Below are positions 11,370-24,777 of a stretch of 64,000 nucleotides of DNA, piece after piece. This DNA is from Tubiluchus corallicola (taxonomy: Eukaryota > Priapulida > Priapulimorpha > Priapulimorphida > Tubiluchidae). Below the pieces are notes generated by a model. That model was not told the origin of the DNA and did not search any database. It was given only the letters and a program-made list of their open reading frames with translations. Every line of letters starts with the position of its first letter. Position 1 is the stretch's first letter. Both the position numbers and the translations under genes were made by a program. Location of the stretch: the NCBI GenBank assembly GCA_030141605.1, contig JAQGDQ010000452.1:103580-167579 (forward strand), read 5' to 3'.

Positions 11370-12350
11370 TTATTAGGATTTAACAATAAAATAACGGTAG
11401 AACGGGTTTATTATGCACTGACAATCAATAAATTTCGTAAAAAAATATTATCAACACTACAAATGGACGACATTAGTCAGTTTCGCCAGGAGAGCGAGGC
11501 TTTGCGAGATTGAATAGTTAAAAACAAAAGCAGAAACGGAACGAAAAATTCATCATGTTGTTCTTCAGCATAATCATCCACAATTCTGCATACATGATAC
11601 AAGTGTCACCCTTCCCACATATTACATTTCCTTTTAACAGCTATATAATTCTTCTTGATTCTATAATGTCTCTAAATGCTCTTACTAATCACTGAAGAGT
11701 ATCTATTTCTGTTGTTATAATAGTCTGAATACCAACGTTATGCTTATTCCTTCCGATTTCTCAGTACTTAATGAATGTTCTGTTGTATCTTTTTGAATCC
11801 TGCACTTAGGACACAATAAATCTTCCCATTTATTTCCTTTGTAATTACATTTCTGTTCTCTCATATATAACTTCATTAATTTCCATTATATTTACTATAT
11901 CTGTAAGACCACACTTTCTGATATATCGCTGTTTTTCATATTTTTCGCCATCAAGAAATCTTAATTTTGTCATTCTCTACATACATTATCTTTATATTCT
12001 TGTAATATTTATTGGTTTATAGCTTTTTTATTTCCATTTTCCTTGTTACTTATTTAGTTTCTACATTTTTTATTTGCTCCACCTTACCTTTCTTTCTGTA
12101 ATTATCCAATATCTTATACGTATTGCTGTTTTTTTAGCTAATCATTTCTTCAGCGGTTTCTTTGATTACTGTCTTAACATCTACCTATTCTGGACGCGCA
12201 GTAGTGCTATTCATTTTTTGTCGAGCTGCTAGACATTATTCAAGACTTCAAGACTGAGTGAAATCAAATTCCGGAATCAAGAAAATTTCATTTTAATTTT
12301 ACAAATACCGGAGCAAATGCGCATGCTCAGAACAAGCAACTAGAAAAAAG
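11370..12350. promoter_or_regulatory. Divergent intergenic region between the LENG8-like and PKA-R genes
   Basis: The 981 bp between the two start codons should hold both 5' UTRs and promoters. The middle (11600-12180) is very AT-rich. Near the PKA-R start the sequence is more GC-rich and contains TGCGCATGC at 12318-12326, a partial NRF-1-type site, and AAGATGGCGAG over the start codon, which resembles a YY1 site of the kind often found just downstream of transcription starts. No TATA box is obvious. Shared-promoter function is inferred from the head-to-head layout. Confidence 0.5.
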
Positions 12351-12512
12351 ATGGCGAGTATGGATGAAGAGCAAAGCTTGAAGGAATGCGAATCTTATGT
12401 CCAAAGACACAACATTCAGCAAATGCTTAAAGATGCTATTGTTCAACTATGTATTAATCGTCCTGAAAATCCTTGCAGTTTTTTAAAAGATTACTTTGCT
12501 AGGCTGGATCAG
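12351..12512 (+). CDS. PRKAR1A: PKA RI exon 1: dimerization/docking domain
   Basis: 54 codons from AAGATGG (A at -3, G at +4) to a GTGAGT donor, phase 0. It encodes nearly the entire dimerization/docking domain. The segments [20 protein letters not shown] and [12 protein letters not shown] match the two helices of the RI X-type bundle. Both cysteines that form the inter-chain disulfides in mammalian RI (Cys17 and Cys38 there) are present, here at residues 13 and 34. The N-terminal tail before the first helix is a few residues shorter than in mammals. A second in-frame ATG lies three codons downstream; the first is chosen for its better context. Confidence 0.97.
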
Positions 12513-14913
12513 GTGAGTGTTGAAAACTACGTTGATTTAAATTGCAATTGTTGACATCTGTAGGCCATTGGCCTAAGCCTAATTATTGTAATTTTGTTAA
12601 ATTAAATCTAAGTCCAGCAACTGATCTTGTAGGCTCGATGTTATGTTGTGAATTTATGATTACTTTTTACATTTGTTTAATATACGTATCACCAGCAACA
12701 ACTAATATGATTATTATTCACTTTTCGTGCTGTGCTGTTACCTAACACAGACGCTCAAATTGAACACTGGCATTAATTGTATAGTAGTACTTCAGGTAAG
12801 ACAGTTATGTGCTAAGTATGCATTTACTTATTTATGCTTTGATTTAAATAAGACTTTGATTAAATAGACGCATTTAAAATTAAAAACAGTTATTGTACAA
12901 ACAGAAGTCGAATTGTAAGAGTGGAAAGCTATAATTATTATTAGCACAACTATCGCAACCTTGAAATGCACCATGTTAGGTCACTAATCAGTATGATCTT
13001 GTGCTACCTGTATGTGAAAAAACGGGATCTAATCTTAGTGCACAAATCAGAAAACTCTTGTTATCAATGAAGGATATGTATATTTGCAAAATTAAAATAT
13101 TTGGATCCTCTTAAAGCATCCTCTTTCACTTTAAGTTTTCAGATATAAAATAATTTATATAAATATAACTGCAAATACATCTGAAGTTATGCTGAGACTT
13201 TAGTGCTCCGATGGGATGCAATAGAAATTTTGAACATATTTAAGCAGATAATTCCAGATGACTAATTATCAGCAAGCCAAAAATTGCCATTGAAAATTGC
13301 CTATATTAATGCTTGTGTTAAATAACGTAGTGCAAAATCCTAGTTTTATTTTCCTAACAATTGTCCCGTATGGTTATGAAGTTAGTCCTTCAAGGAACTA
13401 GTATTTTCCACAATAATTTCTTAGTGTTGTGGAATCTGATTCTAGCCATAACTAGTATAACTAGTAGCTACGTAGCTAACATGGTTTTTGAGTTTATGAT
13501 TTACTTTATACAGTCAGGCACTAACAGTCCTGGGCCTGTACATGATCAAAGAGACAAAAATATATGTACTGCACGTGTCATGGTCAATCTCAACCAATTA
13601 TATCCATTTATACTTTGCCAAGTAGGGTTGCACTGCACACAGGCTAGATTTTACCAAACAGAAAGGATACGAACCTTTAAAGTTTTTCTTACCAAATGAA
13701 ATGTACGGTAAAATGTCAATTCCAAACATAAAATTTGCAGAGTTTTTGTATATCATACTGAATGTTGTACAGTAGTACTGTACTCAAATTTTCACTTTTG
13801 CAAACACGTGCAACACGCTGATAGAATGTTTGTACTGTTGAAAATTACATTCATTTGTGATGTCATCATTTTTTAGTTGGGCCTGTTAATTAATTTTTAA
13901 CCTCTTATTTAATTATCAGAAATGCTTTGACATTATTATAGGTGTGAAAATGTATACTTTTTACCATACTTTAAAATGGAGTAGGATATGAAAAATCATC
14001 CTGTTATCCTCTAGTTGGCTTCTTAATTGGCTTTAGAAGTCAGAAGCCAGTAAAAAGTTAAAACTTTCCTCATTCACTCCCATTTTTGTTTGCGCTGTTC
14101 GCCTGCATAAGTGTAGTGTTGAAAACAAATTTTGCTGTCGAATCAAGTCTGTCGCAGGCCTTATGCTCTGCAGAGAAATATAACTGAATGAAAGCAACAA
14201 TTCTTTAATAAATTTCATGGCTTACAAATGATTTTTGTATAATTTATAATTTATAATCTTTATAGATAGACTATAACTATGTCCACTTCAATTTATTAGT
14301 CAAAAGTAATTACGTAAAAGGAATTACGTGACTAACTAACACATTAAATAACCTATGCCAATAAAACTGTGAATTTAGCTCGAACTTGAAATATTCTTGG
14401 TATGCCATAAATTCTATACATTGCAAATTGCAATTTTCTGCACTGAGTTAATTGATTAAAAACATTTGTGCTTAAGAAAAGTGGAAAAAATTGCTTTAGT
14501 GAATGGATATCACTAAAATGCAAATTCAACTTGCAACGAATATTTTGTGAAGTAAGCAGATATGTTAATTGAATTAGATATGTTAATTGAATTGTTTTCG
14601 TGCTTAGTAAATTGAACTATGTAAATAAATGGCAAGGAGAAAATTGAAACCCCGCACTTCAGAAGTCAACGTTGCACCAAATTGCTGCCTAGAAAATAAA
14701 AGCTTAACAAAATTGTCTTAAAATTTAAATGAGCTAATATGCCGCCATCGCAGATATGATCAGCAACAACAAAAAGTGAAGTGCTTTGTTTTTTATTTGG
14801 ATGCCAGGCATCTCGTACCAAATTACAATTTTTAGAACTGCCTTAGTCCCCATGTATCAAGACTTTTGGCCAGTTCAAAGCTAGCTGATGATGCAACGCC
14901 TGAGCAAATTAAA

Positions 14914-15418
14914 TTTAAAGGTCAACTTCAAAGTAAAAGCAAGTCTTTTTTAATTAACAGAGCTAACAGTAGCTTGAAATTTGACACTAATTCTACTAAA
15001 CTTCATTACATCTTTTCTAATTAAACTGGGCCTCAAAGTTGCATTTTTCCCCCAAAAACATTTTGTTCGATTTTGCTTGTGGAATTTTGGAAAATCGCAT
15101 TCGAAACAAATGCACTAGGAACAGTTTCCTTGGATACCGCATCGTTTCTGTGATGCTGAGTTTATAAACAATGCTACATAGTGATAACCAAATGCAAATG
15201 CTGTCTTATCTAAGGACTGAGATTTTGTTGGCATCATCTAACGAGTAAAACATGCTAGATCAAGTTTGAGACTTTCTTCAGAAATGATACCTTCACACCC
15301 GATTTGCTTTTGTACAAACCACCAAAAGAAAGTTAGAGTTATCAGAAAATCTCAGTTAGGACATTTTCTTTCCGTTTTTGTGTAAAACTGAAACTTCACT
15401 CTGCATTTGACCTTTAAA
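14914..15418 (-). mobile_element. MITE-like family C (full copy)
   Basis: About 505 bp bounded by imperfect inverted ends TTTAAAGGTCAA(C/A)T. The interior matches the copy at 4602 in inverted orientation (TTTTACTCGTTAGATGATGCC, GCATTTGGTTATCACTATGTAGCA). No transposase-like frame is present, so it would be non-autonomous. The TTAA at the ends suggests TTAA target preference, but this is not proven. Confidence 0.65.
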
Positions 15419-17934
15419 TAAACAAATTTTCATGAAACAACGTTCTTCTTAGAACTCTACATTTGTGTTGCCAAACTGGAGCCAAATTGGAATACTGGAT
15501 TGGATGTTTTTCAGTTCAACTTTGAGAAAAAACTTTCTGCAATAAATGTAAAAAAATCTCAATTTTAAAAGTGAAACACATTGAGTAACCCGTGGCACCC
15601 TAAAATTTTGATCTCCGATGCATCACTTTTGTTATGTTTCCTAATTTTTTGAGAAGCTTTAAAGCTTTTAAAATTGTATTCACTGATGTAGTTTGTGTAA
15701 CTAATATGTACATAAAAGTGAGATATGTGCACAATAATTCATTAGCTATTATAGTTTTAGCTATTTATTGTATATACATAATACCTGCTGCATTGAAATT
15801 TGTGAACGGCTTTTAGTACACAACCTTGATACAGGCTTATCGTCGCTGTTGATTGGCTGCTGATTGGCTGCTGACGATGGACGTCTTGTAATTATTTTGC
15901 TGTTCATATGGGAATTACATTTAGATTACAGGTTAATTTGCTAGGTGAGTTTGAGTTACAGTGATAATCCTAGTCTGCTGTTGATTCTGGGAGAGTGAAT
16001 GCCATACTGACTTTATTGATTTTGTAGATGTCTTTGTGCTTAGGGAATATTGTTGGCTAGCCTAACTAGGAGCATAGGACATGAAGCCCAAGCTGTGCTA
16101 TTGAATGAAACTAGGGCTGTGGGTAGCTGTTCCCGTACCTGAATAGCAGTCCTACTTTAGTGGTAATCATCAAGTAACGTTTCGTGTATGAGTAATAGCT
16201 TGTGTGTTCATTTTCTCTTCCTACGCTGGAATGTTCTTTAAATGGCATATGGATTAGCTTTCATTCGTATAGCGTAATTTCCGCTGAGGTTTCACATGTG
16301 AAGCAAGGCCGCGAGGGTCATTTGTATATTGCTGACCACGACTGCAGCCACTGCGTCACTTTTTGCAAGGTTACTCTTGTTTACAAACAACTTTTTCATC
16401 GTTTCACTCTCCTGTACATTCTGTATATGCTTACTGTGGTATGTATGTTTTATGTCTGCTGTCCTGCTTGTCTGCATATGTTGTATTTAAGGCTCACCAA
16501 CAAACATTTTAACTCACCATCGAATGCATTTCGACATTACAGTTGCTTATTCGACCATAGAGAATATTGTGCTTAATGATGTAGATGCATAATTCCAGTC
16601 GAGTTTGTTAGTTTTTGTGATCATTTTGAAAATGTTGCAACGTTCAGTAACTTCAGCCTTCATTCCTTCCTTTTTCTTGCAATTGGAGGGAGAGAGAGAG
16701 AGATTCATTTACAGCTTGCCAAAACACACTTATTATGTTATTGCTAATTTTTAAAATACAAAGCAATAAAAACCTTAGTAATAAATAATGTTTAACACAC
16801 ACGCACACATGCCCGCATGCACAAACACGCACTTGTTTAGCAAAAAGTAGTTTTTTTGTTCACCCTGCATTGGATAACTTAGATGTGGATTCTGGCTTAA
16901 ACTAAGCTAAAGCATATCCTCGCCTCAGCTGGCCCCATAATCGCTGCACTTGATGTTTGAAGTTTGTTTGTTTCCCAGGTAGCATATGAGTAATGTGAGA
17001 TCATCGCAGCTGGTCCTAGAAACTTTGTATTTCATTAGTTACGTGTATCATCTTGAATTTCTGAAAGTGCTACTTATGATTTATTCATTTAATAGCTAGT
17101 AGTAATGCAGTGTCTGGTAATTGTGGCTTCTTGTTTGCATAATCACACAACAGATGGCAGCACTGGTTTGAATTAATCTTAGTTGTACCTAAATCCCATC
17201 ATTGCCGAGTGAAAATTGATCTGCTTGCATTTCTTGATTTCATGGATAATGTCAGCAGAAACACTTTGCAAAATTCTGCCTCATTTGGAGTCTAAAATTT
17301 ATACGTGTATAAACCAATTTATGAACATAAGAAGTCGGTTCTGTCCTAATTTGCTCTACTTTCATCTGCTTTTCAATTTTCTTCATCAAATTTGATTGAG
17401 TATGTTTGGGGATATGGATTTCTCTGCTCGGCTTTTGTTGCCTTGTTTGATGGTGCCGCAGCGTCTTAATTTATCTTCTGCCTTCACAGTTGTAAATCTA
17501 CGGTATACAAAGCTGCAAATTTAACATCGGAGCTAAAGAAACGCTTTTCATACTTGGGATTTTTAAATGATTAGTCCTAAAGTTATTTCTCTGAGCTTGC
17601 AGTACAGTTAATCGAACAGAAACAGGATCATAAACCTACTAGAATACAGTCAATTGCATTTTAGATTTAAAAACTGTAGCAAAGTCGTTGCAAAGGCTTG
17701 AGCAACAAGTGAATGAACCTTGGATGACAGTCTACGGGATGTTTTGATTGCTCATTCTGATTTGTGACAACATATAGATTGAGGATCTGAATGTGACCAG
17801 TGGACTTTCCTAGGAATTTGAGATACTCAAGATGGCGGCCAAGATATCTAGAAACGTTGCACCTGAACTACTGGCTAATGTCTTTCTAGTTAGTGGGAAC
17901 TACACTGTACTTAGTTACGCTTGTGATCTTCCTC

Positions 17935-18365
17935 TCCCCTCACTGTTTCTCACTCTCTCTCCCTCTTTTTCTCTGTTCTCTCTTCCCCCTTTCTCTCCTC
18001 CCTTCCTCTTTCATTCTCGCCTTCTCTTTCTGTCTTCCTTTTTGTCTGTTTCTCTGCTTCTCTCCATCTCTCTCGTCTGCACACTCTCTGTCTCTTTTCT
18101 CTGTTTCTCATCTCTCTGTGGCTCTCCTCTGCTGCTCTTTCTTTCATTCTCGCCTTCTCTTTCTGTCTTCCTTTTTGTCTGTTTCTCTGCCCCTATCTCT
18201 CTCCCCCTCTCTCGTCCGCACACTCTCTGTCTCTTTTCTCTATTTCTCATCTCTCTGTGTCTCTCCTCCGCTTCTCTTTCTTTCACTCTCGCTTTCTCTC
18301 CCTTTTTGTCTGTTTCTCTGCCTCTCTCTCTCTCTCTTCCCCTCTCTCGTCCGCATGCTCTCTGC
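17935..18365. repeat. Polypyrimidine block with 133-139-bp tandem units
   Basis: Almost pure C/T on the plus strand for about 430 bp. Units begin TTTCA(T/C)TCTCGC at 18009, 18142 and 18281. Frames over it (Ser/Leu/Phe-rich on plus, Arg/Glu-rich on minus) are compositional. A GA microsatellite follows at about 18474-18492. Confidence 0.9.
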
Positions 18366-19689
18366 CTCACACAGACACGCTGAACTCATTCAGCTAGGCT
18401 GAACTCTTTGAAACTTTCGTCATGGCAATTATCACTTTGCGGGCCAAGTGAAGCAGACATGATCGGATTCGACAGAGAGAGAGAGAGAGAGCAGTTGCAA
18501 GAGTAATAAGATTCAATAAGATTGCAGCTGCAAGTTCATTGGCGGTCTAACCATGGTTTTCTACAAGCCTGGTTGTGACGTTTGCCGTCAAAAACAGTTG
18601 CTAATCAAGGTCTTGACAATAAGGGCTTGACATCATCTTGTTCAGGCCAGGAAAGAGTTGGTTGCTTTATTTGTGGGTGAGAGGCCACTTTTTCCATAAA
18701 ACTAGATCTGCCACTTCTAATGCATGTAAATCATGTAAGGATTTACTATAACGCATCGAGTCTATTGATTCGTCTTGTTTGCAAATAACTCACTGCCACT
18801 GTCGTGAGTTTATCAGAATCCTCTTATTTTAATGCCTTGTTGTTCAGAAAAGCTGATTTGCCTAGCTGCAAACCGGTTTAAGAGAATTTAATCAGACCGA
18901 GTTTTAATAAACTTGTCTTCTGATAAATATCGTGTTTCTAATTTAATTTTATAATTTACGTGCAAATGTTATGTGCTTTTTATAATTATCAAAACATTGT
19001 CTTTGGAATTCTGTACCAGAAAGTTGTTTCCGTGAAATCTACAATCTCACTTGACTAACAGATTGACCTGCCTCATATTCACTAGCATCCCTGTGATGTG
19101 AATTATATTCCTCTGGATACATATACGCGTTCTCACCTGTTTCACCTGTTTTTACTTGCACCACTTTACCTTTAGTGGCCAGTAACCTTGTTAAGGCGAT
19201 TGTTTCAGTGTAAGCCAGTAACTGAAATGCTGCCAATGACAGTGGCTTTTGACAAGGTTTGTCTTATACTTATGCGTGAGGGTAAAAGCACAGTGAACGC
19301 CCCCATTGGATTTTTAGCGGCGAAAGTGAATTTAAGATCTCGGTGTTTCATTTTACTCAAAAGACAATTCCATACTGATTAATTTAAGGTGATGTACTAA
19401 TTATGCTGCATAATTTCCAAAAGTTCCAGCCGTTTGCCTGGAGCAGCACTTGCCATTTACCAACATTTTGCATGTTGCCTGTAGGACTCTTTCTTTTGAG
19501 CATATTTTATTTGATTCCTGTTAGAACAATTTTCAACAATAACGTGGCAGCAATTATTTACCTTGCCCCCAGACCTTGTGCTACTTCATTTTCTGGACAT
19601 CCCCACACACTGTGGTGGCAGCCATTTTGGACAATAAGACGTGCTTGTTACCACTTTTCTCCGTTTACAAGAGAAGTTAGTCCAAAGGT

Positions 19690-19935
19690 CACTCCAGGGT
19701 GCACCACTCACTAACCAAAAAAAAATCTTATTGACAAGATACAGTTATTTAAAATTTTACTTAGTTGTTGACGTGTGTGCTACGAATGCTCTGTTCATTT
19801 TTTCAAATTTTACACAATGTTATCTAAACTTGTTTCAAACGACTTGTCGTAAAAATGGCTGCGCTTAACGGTCATCGCGGGAGTTTAAATTTACATGTTT
19901 TATACAGCGTTACTACCGATTGAAGTCCTGCATGC
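19690..19935 (+). repeat. Dispersed repeat, family D (copy 2)
   Basis: Matches the reverse complement of 3343-3560 over most of its length, from CACTCACTAACCAAAA to TACTACCGATTG. It includes an insertion of roughly 50 bp before TTTCAAACGAC relative to copy 1. No terminal repeats were found. Confidence 0.7.
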
Positions 19936-22067
19936 AAAAAGGCAGTGTGTAAGTGGAGGCTTTTCTTGTGCTTTAAGTATTCAGTTTGTGGAATAATTTA
20001 CTTATTTTGCTACTAAAGTCAAGGTCTATTGTTTGTTTAATTAAATCAACAGCATAAAGCCAAATAATTAATACAATTTTACCAAAATGTCACGTCTATG
20101 ATATGCGTTCATATGTCTGTCTATTACGTCAGCAAAACGTTTGTCATCATTAACTGAGCTGCTGGAATGAAAACATACTGGGAACATACTAAAACAAATA
20201 TTTGATTCCACTCTTTGGCCAAAATTAATTAGGCCTATTGTAATTAGTAAAATTATTAATAGTGATGAGTAGGCCTAATCGTTTCTCTATGTTAAATTTC
20301 CCTCCCCTTTTTTGTATGCAGCATGGAAAAGAATTTCATTTTTAGGCCATTTTGTACCTTTATTTTCTTGCTGTTGGTGTTCAGAACAATTTAATAATTG
20401 ATAGAGTGGTGACCTGATAGAATAATAGATAGAGTGGTAGCCATCCTATTTTCTGAAAGCTTGCTCATTATCCCTTATGCAAATCGGTGGTAGAGCTCTG
20501 CCTGTGAATGTATTCTCAACATGGTTGGCTTCAATATGTAATCTGACATCCCGCTAATGGGTTCTGTTCTTGTCAGGCGTTTAATGTGGCATCATATTTT
20601 TATCAAGACAAAAACTATAGTTTGCCTGGTTATTAAAGACTGCTTATTTGCCTGGTCATATAACAGCACAATTAGTATACATCACAATCAAACCAGTGTC
20701 TACTGTTCAGGAAGGGATTGCATGTTGCTTAACTTACATTAACGTCTAAAATAGTGCAAATACAAAAGCGAAATTACTTTTAATATCAAGGTCTGTATTT
20801 AGAATAATCTGTGATGCATTTCACTTGCTCTTGTTTTGTGATGTTCTATGACTGTTAATGAATGGCCTCAAAATTTAGATGAATTTCTCCGTGTAATTGC
20901 TTTTTTCTGTTACATTAGAAGAGATTGGAGTTTTGTGATAAAAGCTATCATAATGTATTATACTAATTTTCTAAATGGTGCTGGCATAATCATGACCTAG
21001 CATTTTATCTGTTTAACTGACATTACTGTTTCTGTTTTTATCATAAATTTATGCGTATAGTATATATACTAGTATTATCAAAACGTAATCTTGTATTCTG
21101 TTTTTAAGAAATTGTCGTTTACTATTTTTCCACTCTTTAAAAATCTGACTAGACCTAGTGATTAAGCATACACAATACCATTTCTTTGTTGTTCTTTGTT
21201 TTCATTTTTCCATTTTTTTCTTCCTGCAGTTTATATTATTAACTATCTGTAGCCTTTTATTGTTTTGGATAGTTATTACTTGGTTGGTAGTGATTTATAC
21301 AAGATTTTAATGAATATAAGCATATTGTGCATCGCTTCAATGTACATGTAGTTATGACTAAGGTATTGCATCTCCTTCCTCCTTTGCGTCCTTCTCATTT
21401 TTCTCCTCTTCTTTCCCATTTCAACCATAGCTATAATAAGGCGACATCTTCCTTCACCAAAATAAATAGCTGAAGGTTCTATGACAGATGAACATGGACA
21501 AAGCACCCACTCGTCCATCTACTAACTGGGCCCAGTGTTGCTTAACCCATTTGCAGTAAACCACACACTGTTGACATGCAGCTTGCCTTTTTTTAAGTTC
21601 TGATCCTTGTAGCTTCCCTACTATCGTCAGTGCTGCACACGAGTACTGGCAAATGTCAATAAAAGTGTAATTGAATTTTGGCTTCTCTCAGTCCAGCTGA
21701 CTGGATTTTTCTTGGTGACGCAATAGTTTCAGCTTCCTCGGATTTTCTTTGCTTGCACGGCATCTTTGATTAAACTGTTTGTTTCACTGGGCATTGAAGC
21801 CCTGGATGGTTGATGAATAAGAGATTGTGTAGCAGTATAACAGCTTCATTTCAAAATGGTTACGTGATGAAAGCGTGTAGTTTAGCGCTTCATTAATGCT
21901 CCTTCAATGCAGTAGCTTAAACCAGTTGCATGGAAAGTAAACTCAGAATGAATGTCCTGTGATGGTGAGCTGTTATGTTAATATTGATATGTGGAACCAC
22001 TTCAAAAACCACGAACAAAACTACTTGTATAGTTAAAAAATTGCCTTCTGATGTGATTATGTCACAG

Positions 22068-22381
22068 CGTCAATTTTGGATGCCCTTAAGATGGGATTAC
22101 GGATTTCCTGCGTAACGGTGCCTAAGCAGTACATATCCGAGTGTACACAGACTTCAGATGTGGAGGATGTCTGCTTGAGATTTTCTCCGGATCATCGTCC
22201 GTCGCGGAGTGATGTAAAAAACGTGGACATGTCAACAGAACCCGTGTCCAACCAATCACCATGTGCCGGCGACAATGTTAAATTGACTGGAGATTGTGAC
22301 GAGAGAAATGTTACTGATGAAAACGCACAGCTGATAGGTAATAGCAGATTTCGTTATGACGGAGAAGCTACCGAGCTTGAG
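22068..22381 (+). CDS. Candidate alternative first exon of PKA RI (or exon of an unknown nested gene)
   Basis: The ATG at 22091 (AAGATGGG, strong Kozak) opens a frame of 97 codons that stays open to GAG|GTAAGTGTC, a consensus donor after 22381 in phase 0. PKA RI exon 2 also begins in phase 0, so the two would join in frame and the product would lack the dimerization domain. The peptide is acidic, Ser/Asp/Cys-containing and coding-like (for example ECTQTSDVEDVCLRFS). It starts MGLRISC, fitting the myristoylation pattern G-{EDRKHPFYW}-x-x-[STAGCN]-{P}, with a Cys at position 7. A possible acceptor TTATGTCACAG ends at 22067, so the exon may have an upstream untranslated partner. Read as an in-frame cassette from exon 1 it would hit TAA, which favours use as a first coding exon. 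No similarity was recognised; transcript evidence is lacking. Confidence 0.5.
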
Positions 22382-24777
22382 GTAAGTGTCCAGGAAGAGG
22401 CCCTCCATTTTGTAATATTAGAAGCCTGTGCAATTTATGCATATTAGAAGTCTAGTCACAGAGTTTTATCTCAAAGCTAAACTAAACATTGTTTTAGTTT
22501 GTATAAGTTGTTTAGCCATTGCCGTTTGAAAACAGCAATATCACATTTTTGTATAATTTCATGTACTATGTTTTGTGTATGTAAGCTTATGATCACGGGC
22601 ATGGAAGTACAACATTCTTGCTTCCATGTAAACTGACTTACAGGGATAATAAAAATAGTGCAATCAATAAAAGTGTCTTTAAAACAATGTCAGTGTCAAT
22701 AATCTTCACATTCACAACAATTGACATTTTATGACATGTACATATGCTGTTAGAGTGCATTAATAACAAAGGCGTACAGTCGCACATTTATTTGTGTTGT
22801 TTTCTCTTAAAATTAAGTACCTGTAAGAATCATTTCTGCCATCCAAACTCCACTCTGACTATCCTTAACCCTTTTGCTGATTACTGTCGATCGATTCTCC
22901 AACTTAGCTGTGTACCTGTGATATTCATGATCCTGACTAGAGTAGCTTTCTGCCCTCATCCCTCTTCACTGCAGGTGAAAGCAGTTGTTACTGAAGATAC
23001 AACAGACTATTCACACTTCACTTTTTTGTCTTCGAACAGTTATAGAGATTAAAGGCTGCTTTTTGATGCGTCTCCCACTGGCTTATAAAATTGTTGCCAA
23101 GCCTTTTGAGTGACTCATCTCACTGTTATTACTTATCATTGTAAATTATAACAAGCCTTTCTGACGTTGCCTGGTGTGTGTTACTACGAAATCAGTGTAC
23201 TGCCAAACCGTTGATAATATCACCAGCAGGAAACACCTTGGATTTTTTGTATATATTTCTATAGAAAACGAGCCTTTTCTAGTAACATTTCATCTATTAA
23301 AGGTTCACTTCATTCACCAAACTGCTGTAAAAAAGGAGAAGCAAATTTATAGACTTGTTTTTTGAATAGCTACAACGAGGATTCTCAACCTCTTTTGTTA
23401 GGTATCCCCAGAGTTATTGGACCGTCGATCCGTACCGCAGAATTTACTCAATACGTACAATAAACTCGGTATAGAATATAGAACTGGTAATATATTAAAA
23501 CTAATTAACTACACACTGGCACCACAGTGGATTTCAAAAGGTCAAATTTTGAAGACTTCTTACAGAAGTGAAGCATTGACATCATATTATATACTATATT
23601 TAAGCAAACAGAAAGGAGCTTCTAAAACACCGTGTGGCAGTAACTAGGCCTATACGGTTATCAACTGACTTAAGTTAGCTGACGGCAATCGTCAACCACC
23701 TACACTCAAAACTGATTTGCAACTTCAGTGAAATGTAAATTCCATGTAAACATGCACACAGGGAAAATAAATCACGCTACTGACAAAACATAATCAATAG
23801 AAATACTCAAATTACATGATCAGCGATGTATATTTTGACCATTCAGGCCTGCTGTTTGAATGTGAAGTTATGAACAAGGCTGGCAGGATGCATACATTTA
23901 TAACTGCTATTTTCTTTCATTCCAGAATGCCTCAACTAGCACTCTTCCTCTACGTCCTTCCAAGCACTCCTGTTAATTGTCCTGTGATTTCCTAGGAATT
24001 TCCAAACCTCAGGTTGAGACTCTCTGCATTGCAGAGTTATGGCTATATGCTCTTTGAACAATCGATGATTCAACAACGCTCACTCCTTTTACATATTCCA
24101 CGAATCAATTTAGCACTTAGGCAGAGAAATGATAAAGAGAACATTATGGCTTCAGAGCAATTTGCCCATCTTCTGTAAATACAGCATCTTTGCAGATCGA
24201 AAGCTAACCAACGATGATGGTCTGCTTGTTTTTGATTGAGTTTGTCATTACGACGGCAATTTTGGGTGAAATCAATTTGTGGCGCATTTGGAAAGATAAT
24301 TCTCTCTCATGGTTGGAAAATCCGATTGTCTTTCATTTTTCAAAAATGTGTGACCTTCCCTAGATGGGTGAACAGTGTTCAGTTCTTTGTTTGACTTGCA
24401 TTTGTCAAGCCAAACTGAAAGAGAGATTTTTATTTGTAGTTTACACAGTTATTTATTGTTTTGTTGCTTTGAAATCTTGACCTTTTTTATGAGAAAACTA
24501 CGTCAGTTCTACCCAATATGCAAAGATTTGGGGATTTATAATAGATTTTGATGATTTGGGCCTATGTTGCACATTAGGTACTGTTGGTGTAAAGCAAGTA
24601 CACATCTAATGAGAGTGCGTGTTTTTAAGTATTATCTTGGAAGATTTAAATCATACTTATAACTGTATTTTTGTTCACTAGAAATTCCTGATTCCATATA
24701 CAGACAAAACGAGTTAAGACATCATATTTATGACAATCAGCAACTAATTAATTGAACAAAGGAGGACTGGAAAACTG

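Noticed and set aside
16202-16576. 124-codon plus-strand frame rich in Cys, Tyr and Phe
   Set aside because: Composition is typical of AT-rich non-coding DNA; no splice context or known motif.
17832-18402. Long Ser/Leu/Phe frame starting at a good ATGGCGGCC, and Arg/Glu frames on the other strand
   Set aside because: Nearly the whole length is the CT-rich repeat; only the first 35 or so codons are outside it and no donor or homology supports a gene.
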